Notes under the pieces: generated by a model
Seen by the model: only the letters and a program-made list of their open reading frames with translations
Database searches by the model: none
Told to the model about the DNA's origin: nothing
Translations under genes and position numbers: made by a program
Source of the DNA: Streptosporangiaceae bacterium
GTDB lineage: Bacteria > Actinomycetota > Actinomycetes > Streptosporangiales > Streptosporangiaceae
Direction of reading: 5' to 3'
Length of the DNA: 32,836 nt
Assembly: GCA_030039155.1 (NCBI GenBank)
Contig: JASHQL010000269.1
Span: forward strand, 1 to 32,836
Shown: positions 1-8,695 of the stretch, in pieces
Numbering within the stretch: the first letter of the stretch is position 1
How the letters are laid out: each line of letters begins with the position of its first letter

Positions 1-527
1 ACCTGTCCGGCGCGATGCTGGCCAAGGCGATGACTGCCGAGCGGATGGAGCCACGGTCGATCAGGTACCTGCAGGCAGACGTCGGCGAGGCCGACTGGCT
101 GCTCGGCGCCCAGTTCGACGTTGTCACCTGCAGCTTCGGCCTGTCGGACATCGACGACCTGGACGCGGCGCTGGCGTCGGTCGGCAGGGTGCTGCGGCCT
201 GGCGGCCAGTTCGTGTTCTCGATCCTGCACCCGTGCTTTCCCGGCGGCACCGACGTGTCGGGCGCGTGGCCGTCGACCGGCTCATACCGGGTCGAGGGCT
301 GGTGGCAGTCCGACAGCGCGCTGTCCGGGCTGCGCAACCGGGTCGGAGCCAGCCACCGGATGCTGTCCAGCTACCTGAACGCGCTGCGCCACCATGGCCT
401 GTGGGTCGATGCGATGGCCGAGCCTGCGCCGCCGGCCGACTGGGCCGGCGCCCGGCTTGATGCGGCCAGGGGGCCGGTCTTCCTCGTGGTGCGCTGCGTC
501 AAGCTCGCCCAGCTGGTCTACGGCTGA
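1..527 (+). CDS. class I SAM-dependent methyltransferase, 5' end probably outside the window
   Basis: ORF 15..527 contains FDVVTCSFGLSDIDDLDAALASVGRVLRPGGQFVFSILHPCF (post-motif I to motif III of class I MTases). The glycine-rich motif I is absent, so the N-terminus probably lies upstream of base 1. Confidence 0.8.
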   Translation, partial: LSGAMLAKAMTAERMEPRSIRYLQADVGEADWLLGAQFDVVTCSFGLSDIDDLDAALASVGRVLRPGGQFVFSILHPCFPGGTDVSGAWPSTGSYRVEGWWQSDSALSGLRNRVGASHRMLSSYLNALRHHGLWVDAMAEPAPPADWAGARLDAARGPVFLVVRCVKLAQLVYG

Positions 528-567
528 GCCGGCCAGGGGCAGGCGAGCCAGGCCGGGCGCTAGAGCG

Positions 568-2133
568 CTAGCCGAGCGGCCGGTCCTGGCCCGCCCAGTA
601 CGGGGCGCGCAGCACCCGCTTGAGCAGCTTCCCCGACCCGGTCCGCGGCAGTTCGGCGGCGAACGCCACCGAGCGCGGGATCTTGTAGCCGGCTAGGTGC
701 TCGCGCGCGAACGCGGTCACCTCGGCCTCGGTCAGCGACGCGCCGGGCGCCAGCACCACGGTGGCGTGCACCGTCTCCCCCCACTCAGCCGACGGGATGC
801 CGAACACCGCGGCGTCGTAGATGGCCGGATGCTGCTCGAGTACCGCCTCAACCTCCGCGGGGTACACGTTCATCCCGCCGGAGATGATCATGTCGTTCTT
901 CCGGTCGCAGATGTAGTAGTAGCCCTCGTCGTCGCGATAGGCGATGTCGCCGACGGTCAGGAACCCGTCGAGGCTGGCGGCACTGTAGCTGTCCGGCGCC
1001 TTGTAGTACTCGTCGAACATCGACGGGGACCGCACGTACAGCTCGCCGGGGTGATCAGGCCCGGTGCCGGTGACGTCGTTCCCCTCCCGGTCGATCAGCC
1101 GAATCTCCACCCCAGGCGCCGGGCGGCCGCAGGAGCCGGGCTTGCGCAGCTGGTCCTTCGGCTCAAGCACGGTGTTGATGCCGAGCTCGGTAGAGGCGTA
1201 GATCTCCCAGAGCGAGTCGTCGGGGAAGTCCGCCAGGTAGCGCTGCTTGAGCGCGAGGCTCCACGGCGCGGCGTTGGCGATCATGCGCCGCATCGAGGAG
1301 CGGTCAAAATGTGACTTCACCGAGTCGGGCAGCGCGCAGACCATCCTGATCACCGCGGGCGCGGCGAAGCTGGAGCTGACCCGGTAGGTCTGCACCAGCC
1401 GCAGCCAGTCCTGCGGCTCGAACTTCCGCTGCACCACGACCGTCTGGCCGAGCGCCAGCGCCACCGACATGAAGCCGCTCGGCCCGCCGTGGTAGAGCGG
1501 CCCCGAGGTCAGGTACACGTCGTCAGGGGTGTAGCCGATCATGCCGTACAGCTCGTAGATCGCCCGCTCGTCCTTGAGCCCGTGCCTGACCGCGCCCTTC
1601 GGCTTGCCGGTGGTGCCGGAGGTGTAGATCATCATGGCGCCAGTGGCGCCGGCGATCGAAGCCTCGTCAGCCGCCGCCGGCGGCTCGACCGGAAACCCGG
1701 CCACGAAGTCGTCGCCGAGCATGCCGTGCGGCGGCACGCCGCTGAACACGATCACGTGCTTGAGCCCGCGCAGGCTGTCCCGCAACACCTCGAACAACTG
1801 GGCTTGCTGGCCGGCCACCACCGCGATCGGCGCGTCCGAGTGGCCGATGATGTGCAGCGCCTCCTCCGGCGCGAGCCGGTAGTTCAGCGGCACCGCGATC
1901 GCGCCTATTTTCCTGGCCGCGCAGATGACCGCGACCACCTGGGCCGAGTTCGGCCCGCACCACAGCACCCGCTGGCCAGGCCCGGCGCCGAGCGACACCA
2001 GCGCGTTCGCCATCCGGTTGGATCGGGCCTCCAGCTCGGCGTAGCTCCACCGCAGCACGTCGATGCCGTTGTCCTCGATGACGGCGGGCTTGGCCGGCTG
2101 GCTGTTGGCGTAGCTAGTCAGCAGGTCGGGCAA
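568..2133 (-). CDS. AMP-dependent acyl-CoA synthetase/ligase (FadD-like)
   Basis: 521 aa ORF with the AMP-binding motif MIYTSGTTGKPKGA, YASTELG, and C-terminal DRKNDMIISGGMNVYPAEVE...PRTGSGKLLKR. Confidence 0.93.
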   Translation of the reverse strand: MPDLLTSYANSQPAKPAVIEDNGIDVLRWSYAELEARSNRMANALVSLGAGPGQRVLWCGPNSAQVVAVICAARKIGAIAVPLNYRLAPEEALHIIGHSDAPIAVVAGQQAQLFEVLRDSLRGLKHVIVFSGVPPHGMLGDDFVAGFPVEPPAAADEASIAGATGAMMIYTSGTTGKPKGAVRHGLKDERAIYELYGMIGYTPDDVYLTSGPLYHGGPSGFMSVALALGQTVVVQRKFEPQDWLRLVQTYRVSSSFAAPAVIRMVCALPDSVKSHFDRSSMRRMIANAAPWSLALKQRYLADFPDDSLWEIYASTELGINTVLEPKDQLRKPGSCGRPAPGVEIRLIDREGNDVTGTGPDHPGELYVRSPSMFDEYYKAPDSYSAASLDGFLTVGDIAYRDDEGYYYICDRKNDMIISGGMNVYPAEVEAVLEQHPAIYDAAVFGIPSAEWGETVHATVVLAPGASLTEAEVTAFAREHLAGYKIPRSVAFAAELPRTGSGKLLKRVLRAPYWAGQDRPLG

Positions 2134-2257
2134 CGCACCCTCCGCACGGTCACGGGGCGAGACGAGGGCAAGACGGGGTCACGACCGACGGCCGCAACCC
2201 CAGCGGTATCAGTATTGTCCGGCTGACATGCGGCAGACGTTCATTTGCTGTTATCTA

Positions 2258-2827
2258 TCAGGCCAGATGCGATTGCAAGCCCGCGGCCGCGGCGGCAGCG
2301 GCGAGCCTCGGCCCGACCGCCGCAGCGACCTCAGCCGCGACCTCGGCCGGCGACCTGGCCGAGGTGTCCACGACGAGATCGGCGGCCTCGGTCAGCCACG
2401 GCAGCGCGGCGGCGTAGCCGGCCAGGTGGTCGAGCCGCCACTGCAGGATCCTGGTGCCACCGCCGTCGGCCAGGATCCGCTCGGTGATCACCTCGGCCGG
2501 CGCGTCGAGCAGCACGTGGAAGACGTCAAGCCCGAGCCGCCGAAGGCCGGCCGCGAGTTCCGCCCAGTACGAGCGCACCAGCACCGACTGCACCGCGATC
2601 AGGTGCTGCCCGGTGAACCGCGCCACCTCGGCGGTCACCACCGGCACCAGCGCCCGCCACGGCGCCAGATCCTGGAAGTCGGTGAACTCGTGATCGCTGA
2701 GGTTGTAGCGCAGCATGTAGCCGACAGTTTCCGGGTCGAACGTCCGCGCCCCGGCCAGCAGCGCGGTCAGCTCACCGGCGGTCGTGGTCTTGCCGACGCC
2801 GAATGTGCCATTGATCCAGATGATCAA
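2258..2827 (-). CDS. P-loop NTPase / TmrB-like kinase
   Basis: MIIWINGTFGVGKTTTAGEL Walker A at the N-terminus. TTG start overlaps the upstream TGA (TTGA, 2824-2827). Confidence 0.8.
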   Translation of the reverse strand: MIIWINGTFGVGKTTTAGELTALLAGARTFDPETVGYMLRYNLSDHEFTDFQDLAPWRALVPVVTAEVARFTGQHLIAVQSVLVRSYWAELAAGLRRLGLDVFHVLLDAPAEVITERILADGGGTRILQWRLDHLAGYAAALPWLTEAADLVVDTSARSPAEVAAEVAAAVGPRLAAAAAAAGLQSHLA

Positions 2828-3516
2828 GACAGCGCCGCCGACCAGGCCGCAGCCAGCCGGAGGGCAACCTCGACCAGGTGATCGGCCCGGCGGGCCGCTG
2901 CGGGCTCCTCGGCAATGGTCTCGGCCAGCAGCGCGTCAACGTTCACGCCAGCCGCCTCGGCCTCGGCCCGGCCGCCGGATTCCAGCCACCGCTTCAGCTG
3001 CGCGCCGTCGACCTCGGGATGGAACTGCACGGCCAGGTCGCGGCCGGCCGTGAACGCCTGCACGCACAGCGGCGTGCTCGCCAGCACCCGCACGCCGGCC
3101 GGCGGCAGGCACATGTCACCGTGGAACTCCAGCCACGGCCCGGCCGGGATGAGCCCGGCATCGACCGTGTCTACCGTGGTCCAGCCGATCTCCTTGACCG
3201 GCGCGGGGACCACCTTGCCGCCGTAGGCAACGGTGAGCGCCTGCGCGCCGAAACACACCCCGAGGACGGGAACGAGGGACTCCCGCACGTCCCGCAGCCA
3301 CCGCAACTCCGCCTGATTGGCCGATGCATAGGCCTGGTCGTCGTAGATCGCGTACGCCGCGCCGAGCAGCACCACGTGGTCGAAGTCAGCCGGCGGCGGC
3401 AGCGGCCCGTCCGCCGGGTACATGTGGGTGCTGACCTGCCAGCCGCGGCCGGCGAAGGCGTCGGCCAGGAACCCGGCGTCATCGGTGAGGTGATGGCGGA
3501 CCACAAGCACGCGCAT
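2824..3516 (-). CDS. class I glutamine amidotransferase (GATase1) family protein
   Basis: MRVLVVRHHLTDDAGFL...VPVLGVCFGAQALTVAYGGKV (nucleophile elbow GVCFGAQ) ...AVQFHPEV (catalytic HPE). Start taken at internal ATG 3516 rather than ORF start 3549. Confidence 0.9.
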   Translation of the reverse strand: MRVLVVRHHLTDDAGFLADAFAGRGWQVSTHMYPADGPLPPPADFDHVVLLGAAYAIYDDQAYASANQAELRWLRDVRESLVPVLGVCFGAQALTVAYGGKVVPAPVKEIGWTTVDTVDAGLIPAGPWLEFHGDMCLPPAGVRVLASTPLCVQAFTAGRDLAVQFHPEVDGAQLKRWLESGGRAEAEAAGVNVDALLAETIAEEPAAARRADHLVEVALRLAAAWSAALS

Positions 3517-3582
3517 CCAGCCAGGGTAGCCGGGCGCAAGAAATAGCATGCGCGGCCTGGCGCCCGGCCGGGATCATGGGCC

Positions 3583-4434
3583 ATGGCCTGGAATCTGACC
3601 AGCGACGGCAACGAGTTCGTCGCGGCGGCCGGCGACTGGCTGCGCAGCGAGCCGGTCCGGCACACCACGCTGCTCACGGTGCTGCAGACCGTGCTCGACC
3701 GCGGGCCGGGCGCCTACGGCGACCAGCCGCCGCACTTCGGCTGGCACCAGGACGGCGGCCGGACGGACGGCGCGGTCCTGCGCACGCCGCCGTATTCGAT
3801 GCTGGTGGCCCCGCTGCCGCCAGGCGCTGCCGGCCCGCTGATCGACGCGCTGCAGGCCCGCGGCGAACTGCCGCCCGCCGCCAACGTGGTCAAACCCGAC
3901 GCGGACGCGGTCACCGCGGCCTGGCGCGCCGCGACTGGCGGCGGCACTAGCGTCGGCATGCGGACCCGGCTGTACCGGCTCGGCACGCTGCTGCCGCCAG
4001 ACCCGCGGCCGGCTGGCCGGGCACGGCCGGGCACCCTGCAGGACGCTGACCTGCTGACCGACTGGTACGTGGCGTTCGCCGCCGAGGCGGGCACCCGAGC
4101 GCACCGGGCAGGCCAGGCCGTTGCCGATGTGCTCGAACGCGGCGCGGTCACCCTCTGGGAGGCCGACGACGCGCCGGTCTCGATGGCCGCGCTCAGCCGG
4201 CAGGTCGCCGGGGCGACCCGGGTCGGCCAGGTCTACACCCCGCCTGAGCTGCGCAGGCGCGGCTACGGCGCGGCGGTGACCAGCGCAGCCACGCAGGCGG
4301 CGCTCGCCGCAGGCGCGGCCGACGTGCTGCTGTTCACCGACCTGGCCAACCCGACTAGCAACGCCATCTACCAGCGGCTTGGCTACCAGCCGCTGGCCGA
4401 CTGGTGCGAGCTGACCTTGCTGCCTGCCAGCTAG
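3583..4434 (+). CDS. GNAT family N-acetyltransferase
   Basis: C-terminal GNAT core GQVYTPPELRRRGYGAAVTSAATQAALAAGAADVLLFTDLANPTSNAIYQRLGYQP. Confidence 0.9.
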   Translation: MAWNLTSDGNEFVAAAGDWLRSEPVRHTTLLTVLQTVLDRGPGAYGDQPPHFGWHQDGGRTDGAVLRTPPYSMLVAPLPPGAAGPLIDALQARGELPPAANVVKPDADAVTAAWRAATGGGTSVGMRTRLYRLGTLLPPDPRPAGRARPGTLQDADLLTDWYVAFAAEAGTRAHRAGQAVADVLERGAVTLWEADDAPVSMAALSRQVAGATRVGQVYTPPELRRRGYGAAVTSAATQAALAAGAADVLLFTDLANPTSNAIYQRLGYQPLADWCELTLLPAS

Positions 4435-4853
4435 CCGCGGTAGGCCCAGCCCGACCAGGCGGCGACCGCGACCAGGATGACCGGCCCGCCGGGCGGCCGG
4501 GCGCCGTACTGCGGGTACTTCCCGGCCAGCAGCCGCCAGTGCGCCGCGTGCTCGGCGCCGCCGCGCACGATGACGGCCGCGCCGTCGGCGCGCGCCCACC
4601 ACAGCCGCTCCCAGTCCGCCGAGTACTCGTCGGCCAGCAGGCTGACCAGCGGGTTCTGCTCGATGTTGGCGAGCCGCCGCAGCGCCGTGGTCGACTTCGG
4701 CTTGTCGTCGATGCCGGTCACGATCCGCCCGCTGTCGTCGACGGCGAACGTGCACGGCACCACGTGCGGCCTGCCCCGCAGGTCGGCGGTCGCCAGCCTG
4801 GCCACCGGCTGCGCGGCGAACCTGGCCATCGCCTCGGCCGGGTCGAGCCGCAC
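4431..4853 (-). CDS. PPOX class (probably F420-dependent) oxidoreductase
   Basis: ARFAAQPVARLATADLRGRPHVVPCTFAVDDSGRIVTGIDDKPKSTTALRRLANIEQNPLVSLLADEY is a typical split beta-barrel flavin/F420 fold signature. Confidence 0.88.
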   Translation of the reverse strand: MRLDPAEAMARFAAQPVARLATADLRGRPHVVPCTFAVDDSGRIVTGIDDKPKSTTALRRLANIEQNPLVSLLADEYSADWERLWWARADGAAVIVRGGAEHAAHWRLLAGKYPQYGARPPGGPVILVAVAAWSGWAYRG

Positions 4854-4854
4854 G

Positions 4855-4885
4855 CTAGGCCGTGCCCCTGCGCGGCACGGCCTAG
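4855..4885 (-). terminator. perfect 12-bp inverted repeat at the rtcB stop codon (candidate terminator or processing hairpin)
   Basis: CTAGGCCGTGCC-cctgcgc-GGCACGGCCTAG. The rtcB stop TAG is inside the stem. No T-tract. Confidence 0.5.
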
Positions 4886-6051
4886 TCGCCCTTCACGTTG
4901 ACGATCTGCCGCAGCGTGTGCGTGATCTCTACCAGGTCGGCCGCGTCCGCCATCACCTGGTCGATTTGCTTGTACGCGGCCGGGATCTCGTCAAGGAAGG
5001 CGTCGGTGTGCCGCCACTCGATGCCCGCCATCGCGGCCTCCAGCTCGGCCCTGCTGAACTTCCGCCGCGCGGCCGACCGGCTGAAGGCGCGGCCAGCGCC
5101 GTGCGGCGCCGAGTTCAGCGCGAGCCGGCTGCCCTTGCCGGCCACCACGTACGAGCGGGTGCCCATCGAGCCGGGGATCAGCCCTGGCCTGCCAGCCGAC
5201 GCGTCGATCGCGCCCTTGCGTGACAGCCAGACCTGCTTGCCGAAGTGCTCCTCCCGCGCTGTGTAGTTGTGGTGGGTGTTCACCGTCTCGACGGCCTCGG
5301 CCTGCTGGCCGATCCACTGCTGCAGGCAGTCGGTGACGCGCGCCATCATCTCGGCCCGGTTCAGCAGCGCGAAGTGCTGGGCCCAGCGCAGGTCCCTGAT
5401 GTAGGCCCAGAACTCCTCGGTCCGCTCGACCAGGTAGGCGAGGTCGGGGTCGGGCAGCCGGATCCACCACTTCTCGCACAGCCCGCGGGCGATCTTGATG
5501 TGCTTGTTCGCCAGCTTGTTGCCGACGCCGCGCGAGCCCGAGTGCAGGAACAGCCACACCCTGTCCTGCTCGTCCAGGCTCACCTCGATGAAGTGGTTGC
5601 CTGAGCCGAGGCTGCCGAGCTGCAGCCGCCAGTTCCCGGCAATCTGGTCCGCGCTTGCCGCACCGTCGAGCCGCTCAAGCTCCTCGATCCTGGCCTGGGT
5701 GCCGGCCCTGTCGACCGAGGCGTTGTGCTTGCCCGCGGACAGCGGGATCGCGCGCTCGATCGCGGTGCGCAGCCCGGCCAGCGGCCCGCGCGCGGCAACG
5801 TCCTGCGCGGTGAACTGGGTCCTGACCGCGATCATGCCGCAGCCGATGTCCACGCCGACCGCGGCCGGGATGATCGCGCCGAGGGTCGGGATCACCGAGC
5901 CGACCGTCGCGCCCTTGCCCAGGTGCGCGTCCGGCATCAGCGCGAGGTGCGGGTGGATGAACGGCATCGAGGCCGTACGCTCCGCCTGCTGCCTGGTCCC
6001 GTCGTCAAGTACCGACGCCCAGTTCATCAGCGTCTTGCTGAGCTGCTCCAT
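4882..6051 (-). CDS. rtcB: RtcB family RNA-splicing ligase
   Basis: MPDAHLGKGATVGSVIP, GVDIGCGMIAVRT, LGSGNHFIEV, HSGSRGVGN, GSMGTRSYVV, GAGRAFSR. Start taken at MEQLSKTL (ATG 6051), inside ORF 4882..6165. Confidence 0.95.
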   Translation of the reverse strand: MEQLSKTLMNWASVLDDGTRQQAERTASMPFIHPHLALMPDAHLGKGATVGSVIPTLGAIIPAAVGVDIGCGMIAVRTQFTAQDVAARGPLAGLRTAIERAIPLSAGKHNASVDRAGTQARIEELERLDGAASADQIAGNWRLQLGSLGSGNHFIEVSLDEQDRVWLFLHSGSRGVGNKLANKHIKIARGLCEKWWIRLPDPDLAYLVERTEEFWAYIRDLRWAQHFALLNRAEMMARVTDCLQQWIGQQAEAVETVNTHHNYTAREEHFGKQVWLSRKGAIDASAGRPGLIPGSMGTRSYVVAGKGSRLALNSAPHGAGRAFSRSAARRKFSRAELEAAMAGIEWRHTDAFLDEIPAAYKQIDQVMADAADLVEITHTLRQIVNVKGD

Positions 6052-6100
6052 GGTCCTGCCTCCGCGCAGGCACGGTAACCAGGTGCAGCCGGTCAGCGCA

Positions 6101-7015
6101 TCAGGATTTCTGCTGCGCATCGAGCTGCCGCTGTGCTTCGTCCAGGATCGCGACGACCTGAGCACCGAACCTGACGTTGCACGGATGGCTGGCCGCGGCG
6201 TCCGGGATGGCTGCCTTCAGCTCGGTCAGCGCAACCCTGGCCGCATCGGCCGCCTGAGCGGTCTCCACCGGGGCCTCAAGCCGTCCCGAGTCTCCCCACA
6301 GCGACATCTCGTAGCATTCCGCCTGCGGTGTCGCGTTCAAGGTAGTCGTCACCGTGCTGGTCGCGCCGCCGTCGTGCCCGAACGTGAGATGGACAAGATC
6401 GGCACGCCCGCCGACCGCGGCGACCCTGTTGACCGGCCCGAGGCAGGCCGTCAGCAGCGAGACCGCGTGCGGTCCCAGGTCCCAGAGCGCGCCCTTGTCC
6501 CGCCGCCACGGGGTGTTGAACGGGTTGTCCGCGCGCAGCGCGTCGCCGAGCCAGACCATCGAGCCGCTAGTCCAATCGCTGCCGGCCACCTGGGCCAGCC
6601 AGGCCCTGACGTCTGGCTGGTAGCGGGCGGTAAAGAAGACCAGCGCCGCGACGCCGGCCTCGTCCACGGCGTCGGCGAGCCGCTGTGCGTCCGCGGCGGT
6701 CAGCGCGATCGGCTTCTCCAGCAGCAGGTGCTTCCCGGCGCTGGCCGCGCGCACCGCGATCTCGCTCTGCACGTCGGGCGGAACCGAGAAAACCACTCCG
6801 TCGACGCGGTCAAGCAGATCGTCCACCGACTCGCAGGCGGTCACGCCGAAGCGGCCGGCCAGCGCGGCGGCGGCGCCGGCGTTCCTGCCCCAGACGGCTT
6901 CGAAGGAGATTCCCTCGGCCGATGCCAGGGCCGGCGCATGGCAGATCGTGGCCCAGTAGCCGGTGCCGACGAGCCCGAAGCGGAGCGGTGCATCGTTTGT
7001 GTTCATCGTGACCAT
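6101..7015 (-). CDS. Gfo/Idh/MocA family oxidoreductase
   Basis: LRFGLVGTGYWATICHAPAL (Rossmann), KHLLLEKPIALTAADAQRLADAV (EKP motif). Start 7015 or 7006. Confidence 0.92.
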   Translation of the reverse strand: MVTMNTNDAPLRFGLVGTGYWATICHAPALASAEGISFEAVWGRNAGAAAALAGRFGVTACESVDDLLDRVDGVVFSVPPDVQSEIAVRAASAGKHLLLEKPIALTAADAQRLADAVDEAGVAALVFFTARYQPDVRAWLAQVAGSDWTSGSMVWLGDALRADNPFNTPWRRDKGALWDLGPHAVSLLTACLGPVNRVAAVGGRADLVHLTFGHDGGATSTVTTTLNATPQAECYEMSLWGDSGRLEAPVETAQAADAARVALTELKAAIPDAAASHPCNVRFGAQVVAILDEAQRQLDAQQKS

Positions 7016-7073
7016 TGTGACCGGTGCGCCGCTCGCGCAGCTAGCCCAGGCCAGCAAGCATTAGGCTGCGCCC

Positions 7074-7925
7074 GTGGACAGACTTGCGGGCAAGCGGGCG
7101 GTGATCACCGGGGCGGCCAGCGGCATCGGCGAGGCGACGGCCCGGCTGTTTGCCGCCGAGGGCGCGGCCGTGGTCATCACCGACATCGACGCCGGCCGCG
7201 GCGAGCGGATCGCGGCAGAGCTCGGTGATCGCTGCCGCTTCGTGCAGGCCGATGTCGCCGAGGAGGGGGCGGTCGACGCGGCCGTCGCGGTAGCCGTCGA
7301 GCAGTTCGGCGGGCTGGACTGCCTCTACAACAACGCGGGCACGCCCGGCTCGATCGGTGCCATCGAGGACATCGACATGGCGTCCTTCGACCGGACCGTC
7401 GCGGTGCACCTGCGCGGCGTCTTCCTCGGCATCAGGGCCGCGGCGCGGGTGATGCGGCCGCAAGGGCACGGCAGCATCATCAACGCGGGCAGCGTGGCCG
7501 GCCTGTCGTCCGGCTATGCCGGGCACGACTACAGCGCCTGCAAGGCGGCGATCATCCAGCTCACCAGGACCGCAGCCAACGAGCTCGGCGAGGACGGGAT
7601 CAGGGTCAACGCGATCTGCCCTGGCGGCATCGCCACCTCGATCTTCGGCCGCGCCGCCGGGCTCGACGGCGAAGAGGCGCAGCGGACCGTGCAGTTCATG
7701 ACGATGGCGCTCGCCGACAGCGCGCCGATCCGCCGGGCCGGCCTGCCTGCCGACATCGCCGAGGCCGCGCTCTGGCTGGCCAGCGACGCGTCCGGCTACG
7801 TCAACGGCCAGGCCATCAGCGTCGACGGCGGCCTGCTGACCGGCCCGCTGCGGCGCAACCGGCCGGTCTCCTCGGACGACCTGCTGGCCATGCTGCGGGA
7901 CGCGGCACGTCAACCGGAATCCTGA
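7074..7925 (+). CDS. SDR family oxidoreductase
   Basis: GKRAVITGAASGIGEATARLFAAEGA (TGxxxGIG), NNAG, YSACKAA (YxxxK), C-terminal SGYVNGQAISVDGGLLTG. GTG start. Confidence 0.95.
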   Translation: MDRLAGKRAVITGAASGIGEATARLFAAEGAAVVITDIDAGRGERIAAELGDRCRFVQADVAEEGAVDAAVAVAVEQFGGLDCLYNNAGTPGSIGAIEDIDMASFDRTVAVHLRGVFLGIRAAARVMRPQGHGSIINAGSVAGLSSGYAGHDYSACKAAIIQLTRTAANELGEDGIRVNAICPGGIATSIFGRAAGLDGEEAQRTVQFMTMALADSAPIRRAGLPADIAEAALWLASDASGYVNGQAISVDGGLLTGPLRRNRPVSSDDLLAMLRDAARQPES

Positions 7926-7963
7926 CCGAGCCGATATCCGCGCAGCGGGCTACAATCGAACAT

Positions 7964-8599
7964 ATGAACGGCTCGCTGCAAGGTTCGCTGCTTGACCTCG
8001 CCGAGCGCCCAGGCCTGCGGCCGCTCGGCGACGGCTCGGTGCGGCGCACCCGGCTGGCCGGCGGCGCCTGGCTGGATGTGCGGCCCGGCTGGCTCGCCGG
8101 TGCCGATGAGCTGTTCTGCAGGCTGCTCGACGCGGTGCCGTGGCGGGCGGAGCGGCGGCAGATGTATGACCGGGTGGTCGACGTGCCAAGGCTGGTCTGC
8201 TTCTACGCCGAGGGCGAGTCGCTGCCTGACCCGGCCCTGGAGGCGGCCCGCGCCGCGCTGACCGAGCACTACCTGGGCGAGCTTGGCGAGGACCTGGTCA
8301 CCGCCGGGCTCTGCCTGTACCGGGACGGCAGGGACAGCGTGGCCTGGCACGGCGACACCATCGGCCGCGGCAGCCGGGCGGACACGATCGTGGCGATCTT
8401 GTCCCTGGGTACGCCGCGGGCACTGCTGCTGCGCAAGACCGGCGGCGGTGCCGCGTCCATCCGGCATGAGGTCGGCCATGGCGACCTGCTGGTGATGGGC
8501 GGCAGCTGCCAGCGCACCTGGCAGCACGCCGTGCCCAAGACCGCAAGGCCGACCGGACCGCGGATAAGCGTCCAGTTCCGCGCGGCCGGCGTCCGCTGA
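7964..8599 (+). CDS. AlkB-like 2OG-Fe(II) dioxygenase
   Basis: WHGD (HxD), TWQHAVPK (distal His), RISVQFR (2OG-binding Arg) arranged as in AlkB homologues. Confidence 0.88.
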   Translation: MNGSLQGSLLDLAERPGLRPLGDGSVRRTRLAGGAWLDVRPGWLAGADELFCRLLDAVPWRAERRQMYDRVVDVPRLVCFYAEGESLPDPALEAARAALTEHYLGELGEDLVTAGLCLYRDGRDSVAWHGDTIGRGSRADTIVAILSLGTPRALLLRKTGGGAASIRHEVGHGDLLVMGGSCQRTWQHAVPKTARPTGPRISVQFRAAGVR

Positions 8600-8629
8600 C
8601 GGCGTCCCGCCCAAGGCCGTACTAGCCCC

Positions 8630-8659
8630 GTGTTACCTACCGGGCCTGACAGGTAACAC
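8630..8659. promoter_or_regulatory. perfect 9-bp inverted repeat upstream of GH15 gene (candidate operator or terminator)
   Basis: GTGTTACCT-accgggcctgac-AGGTAACAC, 30 bp after the alkB-like stop and 36 bp before the GH15 ATG. Confidence 0.5.
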
Positions 8660-8695
8660 TGAGCAGATAGCCTGTCGCGGCCGAAGGGGAGGCAG

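Noticed and set aside
3574-4755. 393-aa - strand ORF across GNAT and PPOX genes
   Set aside because: Arg/Ala/Gly-rich shadow; conflicts with two motif-supported genes.
5495-7228. 577-aa + strand ORF antisense to rtcB and the Gfo/Idh/MocA gene
   Set aside because: Arg/Gly/Pro-rich high-GC shadow frame with no recognisable domain; minus-strand genes in the same DNA have clear motifs.
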